A DNA stretch of 20,379 nt. Origin: an uncultured Lachnospiraceae bacterium. Lineage in GTDB: Bacteria; Bacillota; Clostridia; Lachnospirales; Lachnospiraceae. Location of the stretch: positions 1-20,379 of the forward strand of contig CAMWWJ010000019.1 in the NCBI GenBank assembly GCA_947177925.1, in the 5' to 3' direction. The position numbers and the translations under genes were made by a program. This document shows, in pieces, positions 14,774 through 20,379 of this stretch. The notes under the pieces were generated by a model. It made no database searches, had not been told where the DNA came from, and worked only from the letters and a program-made list of their open reading frames with translations. How positions within the stretch are numbered: the stretch's first letter is position 1; each line of letters opens with the position of its first letter.

Positions 14774-16207
14774 ATGACGGGAATACCAGCAACAGATATG
14801 ACAGCATTTTCATTGAATCTGCCGGCCGGGAAGGCTTTCGGAAATTCACCCCGTAATATGGAGCAAAGCTTTGCTGACATTATGAACGGAAGCGGAAACC
14901 GGACAGAGGTTCCGGTGGACAGTGGAAAGACAAAAGCTTCTGCCAAAGCTTCCGGAAGTGAAAACCAGGCACTGGAAAAGAATGGAAACGGCAGGCCGGA
15001 TAAGATATCCAATGAAGCCGCTGATTCCGGAAAGTCCTCAGAAAAGCTTTCAGGGGAGAAAGCCGGAAAGCTGGAAGAAACGGCAAAAGACTTAAAGGAA
15101 GAGATTGCCGATGCTTTGGATGTAACGGTAGAGGAACTGGAGGCTGCCATGGAAGCACTGGGATTGTCCTTTGGAGATCTTATGAATCCCACAAATCTGG
15201 CAAAGCTTACAGCGGAAATGGTAGAAGAAATGGATGGCCTGACTCTTGTAACAGATGAAGCATTGTTTGAAGGTCTTAAAGAGCTTTCCGGACAGGTGGA
15301 GGCAACCGTGGAAGAGCTGGCGAAAGAGCTTGGCATGAAGCCGGAAGAGATTGCTTCCATGTTGGAAGAAGCCGTAAAAAATCCAGAAGGAAAAGAACAG
15401 TTTGACAAGGCTTTGGTTTCCGGCGAAGAGGCGGCTTTTGTACAGACGGAAGGCCTGACAGGAGAAGAAGCTGGCAATGCAGCAGCAGAAGATGTTCAGG
15501 ATGAGACTCTGGCAGTAGGCGACGGAAAAGAATATGCAACAGTTCCCAAAGAAACATCTGTCAAAGAGACGGGTACAGCTGGACAACAGACAGCACAGGA
15601 AGGGCTTAAGGACAACAACAGGCAGTCAAAGAGCCATACCGGTTTAGGACAGGAAGCAGCCGGACACATTCAACAACCGGCGGCATATGCAGAAGGAAAT
15701 GCAGCTCCTGTAAAAATGGAAACGCCATTGCCAGCAGTGGATCCCCAGAGTATTTTAAATCAAATCGGGGAGGCGGTAAGAGTAACAGGCGGAGAAGATT
15801 TTACAAGCATGGAAATGCAGCTCCATCCGGAAAGCCTTGGTACGCTGCACTTACAGGTTCGTGCAAAGGAAGGTATTATAACCGCTCAGTTTACAACAGA
15901 AAGCGAAGCGGTAAAGCAAGTACTGGAAGCTCAGGTGATACAGCTTAGAGAAAAGCTGGAGAATCAGGGAGTTAAGGTGGAAGCGGTGGAAGTCCTGGTA
16001 GCAAGCCATGAATTCGAAAGAAATCTGGAAAAAGGCGGCAGTCAGGAAAAGAATGCTTATGAAGCCAAAAAAGTAACAAGAAGAAAGATTAACCTGAATG
16101 TACCGGAAGGAGAAGAGACGGATTTATCAGACGAAGAAAAAGATGCGGTGGAAATCCAGAAGGACATGATGGAACGAAATGGAAACACATTGGATTATAT
16201 GGTATAA
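14774..16207 (+). CDS. fliK: Flagellar hook-length control protein FliK
   Basis: The 477-residue secreted ruler stops hook export at the right length and switches substrate specificity. The C-terminal Flg_hook domain (about 330-420) is clear: FTSMEMQLHPESLGTLHLQV, ITAQFTTESEAVKQVLEAQ and LREKLENQGVKVEAVEV. The N-terminal 320 residues are low-complexity (Gly/Ser/Glu/Ala/Lys), with a more ordered helical stretch at about 100-210, as expected for the ruler part. The start has AGGAGG at 14761-14766, 7 bases before ATG. The tail is acidic and charged. The gene has a candidate sigma-28 promoter of its own. Its opposite strand shows a long serine-rich open frame, an artefact of base composition. Confidence 0.94.
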   Translation: MTGIPATDMTAFSLNLPAGKAFGNSPRNMEQSFADIMNGSGNRTEVPVDSGKTKASAKASGSENQALEKNGNGRPDKISNEAADSGKSSEKLSGEKAGKLEETAKDLKEEIADALDVTVEELEAAMEALGLSFGDLMNPTNLAKLTAEMVEEMDGLTLVTDEALFEGLKELSGQVEATVEELAKELGMKPEEIASMLEEAVKNPEGKEQFDKALVSGEEAAFVQTEGLTGEEAGNAAAEDVQDETLAVGDGKEYATVPKETSVKETGTAGQQTAQEGLKDNNRQSKSHTGLGQEAAGHIQQPAAYAEGNAAPVKMETPLPAVDPQSILNQIGEAVRVTGGEDFTSMEMQLHPESLGTLHLQVRAKEGIITAQFTTESEAVKQVLEAQVIQLREKLENQGVKVEAVEVLVASHEFERNLEKGGSQEKNAYEAKKVTRRKINLNVPEGEETDLSDEEKDAVEIQKDMMERNGNTLDYMV

Positions 16208-16222
16208 GAAAGGAGGAATCAT

Positions 16223-16909
16223 ATGGCAAACATAGCACCGTTTGTAGACGGAAAATTAGATTTGGGAACATCCTGGCAGGAGGCCCAGCGAGAAGAAAAG
16301 AAATCAAACAGCCTTGACAAAAATGCATTTCTGCAGTTATTAGTAGCACAGATGAAATATCAGGATCCTTTGGAGCCTACCTCCAATACGGAATATATTT
16401 CCCAGCTTGCTACATTCTCGGAGCTTGAGGAAATGCAGAACTTAAATGCAAACAATGAACTGCAGAGGGCATCTTCCCTTGTAGGAAAAGAGGTTGTAGT
16501 AAAAACAGTCAGTGACACTGGAAAGGTTACATATGATAGCGGAAAGGTAAATTATGTCGTTTATGAAAACGGTAAAGCCATTCTTGGAGTCAATGGAGAG
16601 GAGTATCCTTTGGATCAGGTATCTGAAGTGGCGGATGCGGATTATCTGGAGGCTTATAATATGGCAACCGCATTGTTATATGCTGTTTCAAAGCTGCCTA
16701 GCATGTTGAATTTAAGTATTGTCAATAAGGATGCAGTATTATCCATACAGCAGGTATACGAATCCATGAACGAGTATCAGAAATCCTTTATCAGCGAGGA
16801 AGATCAGAAGGTGATTGAGGAATATATCGAAAAGATGAAGAAACTCATTCAGATTGAGGAGGATAATAAGCCAAATACTGAGGGTTCAGGAAATACGGAC
16901 GGAGAATAA
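16223..16909 (+). CDS. flgD: Hook-capping protein FlgD with an unusual helical C-terminus
   Basis: The 228-residue scaffold caps the growing hook and is replaced later. The N-terminal FlgD domain is certain: LDKNAFLQLLVAQMKYQDPL, then SNTEYISQLATFSELEEMQN, and the LVGKEV strand. After a short beta region (about 90-135) the expected Fn3/tudor hook-cap domains are not obvious. Instead residues about 147-205 look like a three-helix cell-surface repeat (KLPSMLNLSIVNKDAVLSIQ, YESMNEYQKSFI), of the kind found in Firmicutes extracellular proteins. A Gly/Asn/Glu tail follows. AAAGGAGGAA lies a few bases before ATG, 15 bases after fliK. Confidence 0.95.
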   Translation: MANIAPFVDGKLDLGTSWQEAQREEKKSNSLDKNAFLQLLVAQMKYQDPLEPTSNTEYISQLATFSELEEMQNLNANNELQRASSLVGKEVVVKTVSDTGKVTYDSGKVNYVVYENGKAILGVNGEEYPLDQVSEVADADYLEAYNMATALLYAVSKLPSMLNLSIVNKDAVLSIQQVYESMNEYQKSFISEEDQKVIEEYIEKMKKLIQIEEDNKPNTEGSGNTDGE

Positions 16910-16915
16910 AATAAC

Positions 16916-16937
16916 CGGGCCTGTTTGGGACAGCCCG
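16916..16937 (+). other. Stem-loop between flgD and the next gene
   Basis: CGGGCCTGT and ACAGCCCG pair over 8 bp with one bulged C around the loop TTGGG. No T-tract follows. It could act in RNA processing or damp read-through inside the operon. It begins 7 bases after the flgD stop. Confidence 0.4.
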
Positions 16938-16961
16938 AATGCTCATGGAGGAGGAAAGAAG

Positions 16962-17366
16962 ATGAACCCTATATCCAATCAGTTTCTTTCTATCCGGCAG
17001 GTACAAAATGAGTATCAGAGCCAGACAATAAAATCCAATCAGCAAAAGAAAGAAGAGAGCCTTAGTTTTTCCGAAATCTTAGCGGCAAAATCTACGGAAT
17101 TGGAAGAGAACGGAGAATTGAGATTTTCCAAGCATGCGGCAAACCGTCTGCAGAACCGGAATATCGATTTGACGGACGGACAGCTTAAGCGTTTGGCGGA
17201 AGGTACAAGTAAGGCGGGAGAGAAAGGCATAAAAGAATCCCTTGTACTGGTAGATGATCTTGCATTTATTGTGAATATCAGCAATCACACGGTCATTACT
17301 GCCATGAATCAGGGAGAAACAGATAACCATATTTTTACAAACATTGATGGCGCCGTAATTATGTAA
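16962..17366 (+). CDS. Flagellar operon protein of TIGR02530 type
   Basis: The 134-residue protein matches, from memory, the conserved clostridial/bacillar family named only as flagellar operon protein. Its core is LRFSKHAANRLQNRNIDLTD, KAGEKGIKESLVLVDDLAFI and VNISNHTVITAMNQGETDNH, ending FTNIDGAVI. The N-terminal 45 residues are polar and variable. It has no membrane segment or signal peptide. Position between flgD and flgE is typical of the family and suggests a hook-assembly role, perhaps an export chaperone or hook-cap helper, but the function is not known. The start is ATG 16962 (MNPISNQF), with GGAGGAGGA at 16947-16955 and a 6-base gap. A longer frame back to 16854 runs into flgD and was not used. 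Confidence 0.88.
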   Translation: MNPISNQFLSIRQVQNEYQSQTIKSNQQKKEESLSFSEILAAKSTELEENGELRFSKHAANRLQNRNIDLTDGQLKRLAEGTSKAGEKGIKESLVLVDDLAFIVNISNHTVITAMNQGETDNHIFTNIDGAVIM

Positions 17367-17444
17367 GCCGGACCGACAAGGAGGCTTTGGTTCCTGAATG
17401 ACAGAAGGGGCCTGCGGCAATAAAAAATAGGAGGTCATTTCATT

Positions 17445-19094
17445 ATGATGAGATCATTGTATTCTGGTGTAGCAGGTCTTAAGACACACCAGATTAAGAT
17501 GGATGTTATTGGTAATAACATAGCAAATGTCAATACAGTAGGATATAAATCCCAATCCATAAATTTTGCGGAGCTGATGTATCAGACCAGTCAGAGTGCA
17601 TCAGGCCCGAACACCACTACCGGAACTGCCGGTACCAATGCAAAACAGATCGGTCTTGGGGTAAAGAGCGCAGCAATCAGCACTGCCATTACCCAGCCAG
17701 GTTCCAGCCAGACAACCGGGAATCCTTTTGACCTTCAGTTGAAGGGGGATGCATTCTTTGTTGTAAGTGACGGTTCCAATCGTTACTTCACAAGAGACGG
17801 TTCCTTTAATGTGGATGCAGTTGGTAATCTTGCCATGAGTTCTAACGGTTATAATGTAATGGGCTGGCAGGTAGATGAAACAACAGGGAAGATTAAGAAG
17901 GATACAGTAAGTCCCCTAAAGGTTCTGAGCGCAGAGAATATGACATATCCGCCAGAAGCCACTACAAGGGCATATGTATCCGGCATTATTGACAAAAATG
18001 ATCCGGATGTTACGTCGGAAAGCGGAAAAATCATGAATTTAGGCTTTTTTGACAATGCAGGATATGCTTATACAGCAAAATTATCCATGAAGGCTACCGG
18101 AGTGAACGGAGAATACAGCGTGGAGGTAGCAGATATACTGGATTCCAATGGAAAGTCTGTTCTTTCCCAATTTCCGGATCTGAAATTTGGAAGCACCGTA
18201 AATGTACCAAACCCACAGACATTAAATGTGGCACAGGGTTATACGGCCAATGCTACCAGCGTTACTTATGAAGGCGTTACCTATCAGTATGCAGATCTTT
18301 TTACGGACGATGCACAGGCAACGGCGGCACAAAAGCAGAAGATAGTGGCAAATGCTTATGGCTTCAGCACCTATGAGGAGTTTTCCAAGTTGTATGGCGG
18401 TGCGGACGGCAAAACTATGGGAGACATGCTGGCAGAAGGCACTATTGCTGCGGACGTTATAGGCGCAAACGGTGAACTGAGTGTGAATGGTAAGAAAATC
18501 CAGGGCGGTATCGTAAAATATAACGATTCCACAAAGCTGATAGAGTCCGTAAATGGATTAACCAACAACTTTACTTTGGATTTGGATTTCGGAGCTGGTG
18601 TTTCCATACCAAACGGACCTTTTGCCACCATAAACATTGACTTTTCATCATCCAGCAATTACGATGCCAAGGGTTCCAGTACGATTGGTGCTGACCCAGG
18701 AGATAAGAATGGAGCTGGTGCGGGGCGCAGGGTAGGAAAAATGTCCGGCGTATCCATTGAAGGCAATGGTATGATTTATGCGCATTATGACAACGGGCAG
18801 ACAAAGCTGTTAGGGCAGATTGCCGTAGCGGAATTTCCAAATGCGGCAGGTCTTGAAAAGCAGGGTGACAACCTGTATGCGGCTACTCTGAATTCAGGTG
18901 AATTTGATGGAATCGGCGTGGATGTCACATCAAGCGGCGGTTACATCTCTACAGGCGTACTGGAGATGAGTAACGTAGACCTTTCATCGGAATTTACCGA
19001 AATGATTACCACCCAGAGAGGCTTCCAGGCCAATTCCAGAATTATTACCGTATCGGATACTTTACTGGAAGAGCTGGTAAACCTGAAACGTTAA
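17445..19094 (+). CDS. flgE: Flagellar hook protein FlgE
   Basis: The 549-residue hook subunit forms the universal joint. The N-terminal D0 motif is SLYSGVAGLKTHQIKMDVIG followed by NNIANVNTVGYK; the C-terminal D0 end is VDLSSEFTEMITTQRGFQAN then SRIITVSDTLLEELVNL. Mid-chain signatures include PFDLQLKGDAFFVV and YFTRDGSF. It is longer than the roughly 400-residue enteric hook because of extra outer-domain sequence, notably residues about 268-366 (VTYEGVTYQYADLF, GFSTYEEFSKLYGG). This is surface-exposed in assembled hooks and usually variable. AGGAGGT at 17429-17435 sits 9 bases before ATG 17445; ATG 17448 is the alternative. Confidence 0.97.
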   Translation: MMRSLYSGVAGLKTHQIKMDVIGNNIANVNTVGYKSQSINFAELMYQTSQSASGPNTTTGTAGTNAKQIGLGVKSAAISTAITQPGSSQTTGNPFDLQLKGDAFFVVSDGSNRYFTRDGSFNVDAVGNLAMSSNGYNVMGWQVDETTGKIKKDTVSPLKVLSAENMTYPPEATTRAYVSGIIDKNDPDVTSESGKIMNLGFFDNAGYAYTAKLSMKATGVNGEYSVEVADILDSNGKSVLSQFPDLKFGSTVNVPNPQTLNVAQGYTANATSVTYEGVTYQYADLFTDDAQATAAQKQKIVANAYGFSTYEEFSKLYGGADGKTMGDMLAEGTIAADVIGANGELSVNGKKIQGGIVKYNDSTKLIESVNGLTNNFTLDLDFGAGVSIPNGPFATINIDFSSSSNYDAKGSSTIGADPGDKNGAGAGRRVGKMSGVSIEGNGMIYAHYDNGQTKLLGQIAVAEFPNAAGLEKQGDNLYAATLNSGEFDGIGVDVTSSGGYISTGVLEMSNVDLSSEFTEMITTQRGFQANSRIITVSDTLLEELVNLKR

Positions 19095-19131
19095 TGAAAA
19101 GGTAAGATAATCATATAAAAAAGAAGCAGCG

Positions 19132-19159
19132 GGCGGAAACGGATAAAACCGTTTCTGCC
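19132..19159 (+). terminator. Terminator-like stem-loop after flgE
   Basis: GGCGGAAACGG (19132-19142) pairs with CCGTTTCTGCC (19149-19159) over 11 bp with one G-T wobble, around loop ATAAAA. The following TTGTTGT is a poor T-tract, so termination would be partial at best. It sits 37 bases after the flgE stop and could lower expression of flbD-motA-motB relative to flgE, or protect the upstream mRNA end. Confidence 0.5.
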
Positions 19160-19178
19160 TTGTTGTGGTAATGATTAG

Positions 19179-19204
19179 TAAATTTTAGAAAAATATTCTG
19201 ATAT
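19179..19204 (+). promoter_or_regulatory. Weak sigma-28-like sequence upstream of flbD-motA-motB
   Basis: TAAATTTT (19179-19186) with TCTGATAT at 19197-19204. The -35 core TAAA is exact, but the -10 matches only 6 of 8 bases of GCCGATAT and the spacer is 14 rather than 15. It lies in the 140-base gap that also holds the flgE stem-loop. Stator genes are under sigma-28 in many bacteria, which makes the position plausible. Confidence 0.25.
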
Positions 19205-19220
19205 CCGTTAAAAAAGAGTT

Positions 19221-19224
19221 GGAG
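19221..19224 (+). promoter_or_regulatory. Ribosome binding site that sets the flbD start
   Basis: GGAG lies 10 bases before ATG 19235. The in-frame ATG 19226 is only one base away from it, too close to use it. The choice gives the family-typical start MIEITKLNG. Confidence 0.5.
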
Positions 19225-19234
19225 AATGATAAAA

Positions 19235-19420
19235 ATGATTGAGATCACGAAGCTGAATGGACAGAAAGTGCTGATAAATCCTGACTTAATGGAGACTGTG
19301 GAGGAAACTCCGGATACAGTCATTTCTTTTACAACCGGGAAAAAAATAATTGTAAAAGAAAGTAGACAAGAAGTAAAAAATTTAGTAAAATCGTATAGAA
19401 AGGATATTTTTGCAAGCTAA
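19235..19420 (+). CDS. flbD: FlbD family protein (SwrD/YlzI homologue)
   Basis: The 61-residue protein MIEITKLNGQKVLINPDLME continues with VEETPDTVISFTTGKKIIVK and a Lys-rich helical end. This is the full-length conserved Firmicutes FlbD family, different from the sigma-54 activator FlbD of Caulobacter despite the shared name. In B. subtilis the orthologue SwrD (YlzI) is reported to raise flagellar motor torque and is needed for swarming. Its place here directly before motA and motB fits a stator-related job. No membrane helix is visible. Start at ATG 19235 rather than 19226 because of ribosome-site spacing. It is followed by motA after 24 bases. Confidence 0.92.
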   Translation: MIEITKLNGQKVLINPDLMETVEETPDTVISFTTGKKIIVKESRQEVKNLVKSYRKDIFAS

Positions 19421-19433
19421 TGCAAGAGTAGGA

Positions 19434-19439
19434 AGGTGG
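19434..19439 (+). promoter_or_regulatory. Ribosome binding site that sets the motA start
   Basis: AGGTGG precedes TTG 19445 by 5 bases. The in-frame GTG at 19436 lies inside this site, so TTG is preferred and gives MDLASIIGL, the usual MotA beginning. Confidence 0.6.
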
Positions 19440-19444
19440 ACATT

Positions 19445-20248
19445 TTGGATTTAGCATCAATTATTGGTTTGATTGCCTGTTTGGTCTTAGTTATCTTTGG
19501 TATTGTAACTGGTGATGAAGGTGCGGCGGCACTGTTAAACTTTTTGCATGCGCCCTCAGCACTGATTACCTTTGGAGGTGCTTTTGCTTGTATTCTGGCA
19601 TCTAACAGCATATCGGATTTTATAGGCGGCTTAAAGAGCATGGGGCTTATTTTCAAGTCACCGGCTATGGACACTCCGGAAATCATAAAAAAGATTATTG
19701 AGTTATCCAATGTTGCAAGGAAGGAAGGCCTTCTTTCTTTGGAAGAAGCAGCAGGGGATCTGGATGATGAATTTTTAAAGAAGGGTATACTGCTTATCGT
19801 GGACGGCACAGATCCGGAGCTGGTAAGGGCGATTATGGAAACAGAGCTTACCAGTGTTGAAGGAAGGCATAAAGCAAAAATCGGCTTTTGGCAGGATGTT
19901 GCTTCCATGGGTCCTGCATGGGGTATGATCGGAACTCTGATTGGTCTGATCAATATGTTAAAGAAGCTGGATGATGCTGCTGCCATCGGTCCCAATATGG
20001 CGGTTGCGTTGATTACTACTTTATATGGTTCCCTGTTAGCCAACTGGATATGCACGCCGGTTGCAAGTAAATTAAAAGCAAACAATGACGCAGAAATCAT
20101 GATAAAGGAAATTATGATTGAAGGTCTTTTGTCCATTCAGGCAGGAGAGAATCCGCGTGTCATTGAGGAAAAGCTGAAATCTTTCTTAGCACCAAAGGAT
20201 AGAGAGAATTCATCTGACGAAGAAGGCGGAGGTGAAGCAAATGGCTAG
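19445..20248 (+). CDS. motA: Flagellar stator protein MotA
   Basis: The 267-residue inner-membrane stator subunit forms the ion channel with MotB and pushes on FliG. Helices are near residues 4-21, 36-53, 150-172 and 183-208. Functional residues can be matched to E. coli MotA: R92 and E100 (R90 and E98) in RKEGLLSLE on the cytoplasmic loop, P157 (P173) in MGPAWGMIGT, and P205 (P222) in ICTPVASKL. The spacing of each pair is essentially the same as in E. coli. The start is TTG 19445; GTG 19436 is a less likely alternative. The C-terminal tail is Gly/Glu-rich, and its last 8 bases overlap the motB start (ATGGCTAG), implying translational coupling. Whether it carries H+ or Na+ cannot be told. 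Confidence 0.97.
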   Translation: MDLASIIGLIACLVLVIFGIVTGDEGAAALLNFLHAPSALITFGGAFACILASNSISDFIGGLKSMGLIFKSPAMDTPEIIKKIIELSNVARKEGLLSLEEAAGDLDDEFLKKGILLIVDGTDPELVRAIMETELTSVEGRHKAKIGFWQDVASMGPAWGMIGTLIGLINMLKKLDDAAAIGPNMAVALITTLYGSLLANWICTPVASKLKANNDAEIMIKEIMIEGLLSIQAGENPRVIEEKLKSFLAPKDRENSSDEEGGGEANG

Positions 20249-20379
20249 AAAAAAGCAGGAAGAAGCTCCGGCACCGGGCTCGCCGGCGTGGCTGGCGACC
20301 TTCAGTGCTTTGAGGAGGCTGTTGCTTTGGTTTTTCATGTTGCTTTTTTCGAGGGCACCGCTTGAGCAGGATCAGCTGG
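20241..20379 (+). CDS. motB: Flagellar stator protein MotB (5' part only, aberrant membrane helix)
   Basis: Only the first 46 codons lie in the window. MARKKQEEAPAPGSPAWLAT is a good clostridial MotB beginning: a basic start, then the Gly-x-Pro-Ala-Trp motif before the single membrane helix. The helix then reads TFSALRRLLLWFFMLLFSRA. MotB proteins normally have TFxDLMxLLLxFFVLLxS, so the essential proton-binding Asp (E. coli Asp32) is Ala23 here and two Arg (25, 26) sit within the helix. The last 100 bases are also richer in G and C than the operon. Errors at the end of the sequence are the likeliest cause; a decayed gene is the alternative. The peptidoglycan-binding OmpA domain would lie beyond the edge. 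Confidence 0.8.
   Translation, partial: MARKKQEEAPAPGSPAWLATFSALRRLLLWFFMLLFSRAPLEQDQL

Noticed and set aside
14683..15477. Long open frame on the minus strand opposite fliK (264 codons, Ser/Pro/Phe-rich)
   Set aside because: Low-complexity product mirroring the Glu/Ala/Lys-rich fliK ruler, no ribosome site or family motifs, and it lies against a certain gene.
17367..17444. Possible stem GGTTCC/GGGGCC before flgE
   Set aside because: Only 6 bp with two G-T pairs and a 12-base loop; not strong enough to list as a feature.
19181..19195. CodY-like sequence AATTTTAGAAAAATA before flbD
   Set aside because: Only 11/15 with mismatches in the central C-W-G core; expected by chance in AT-rich gaps.
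19417..20136. Minus-strand open frame opposite flbD/motA (239 codons)
   Set aside because: It is the complement of a well-supported MotA, with Ser/Ile-rich sequence and no recognisable motif.

Overview
The window is one continuous stretch of a motile, low-to-mid-GC Firmicute, most likely a member of the Lachnospiraceae (Clostridium cluster XIVa). The reasons are a CodY homologue, a FlbD/SwrD-type protein, a TIGR02530-type flagellar operon protein, FlgD and FliK of clostridial style, strong AGGAGG ribosome sites, and a large DUF5057-like protein, a family I associate with this group. All convincing genes are on the + strand. Both ends cut through genes, so the window may be a whole contig or lie at contig ends.

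Layout. (1) Positions 1-3890 are the 3' part of a very large protein with three repeated Rossmann-like modules, closed by an intrinsic terminator. (2) topA (DNA topoisomerase I) follows, with a clear SigA promoter preceded by tandem 15-bp repeats and a CodY-like box. (3) codY has its own extended -10 promoter with a 14/15 CodY box directly upstream. It ends at a strong terminator. (4) A new SigA promoter starts the fla/che operon: flgB-flgC-fliE-fliF-fliG-fliH-fliI-fliJ-(motE/ylxF-like)-fliK-flgD-(TIGR02530)-flgE-flbD-motA-motB. motB is cut by the right edge.

How the genes fit together. FliE, FliF, FlgB and FlgC build the MS ring and proximal rod. FliG is the torque-receiving switch protein. 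FliH, FliI and FliJ form the export ATPase complex. FliK measures hook length, FlgD caps the growing hook and FlgE is the hook subunit. MotA and MotB are the stator, and FlbD/SwrD is linked to motor power. The order codY-flgB-flgC-fliE-fliF-fliG-fliH-fliI-fliJ-ylxF-fliK-flgD-flgE matches the Bacillus subtilis fla/che locus. There topA also lies upstream of codY, but with trmFO-xerC-hslV-hslU between them. Here those genes are absent and topA abuts codY.

Most interesting regulatory signals: a well-matched sigma-28/SigD-type promoter (TAAG-N15-GCCGATAA) inside the operon just upstream of fliK, with a 30-bp palindrome at its predicted transcript start; a probable CodY autoregulatory site; and several intergenic stem-loops. 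Most interesting protein signals: a helical cell-surface-type module in place of the usual FlgD C-terminus; a CodY whose DNA-binding helix is conserved but whose branched-chain-amino-acid pocket residues are not; and a motB start lacking the essential proton-binding Asp, more likely a sequence-end artefact than biology. I see no wholly new multi-gene system. There is no gene-free stretch over 300 bases, and I see no RNA genes, insertion sequences or CRISPR arrays.
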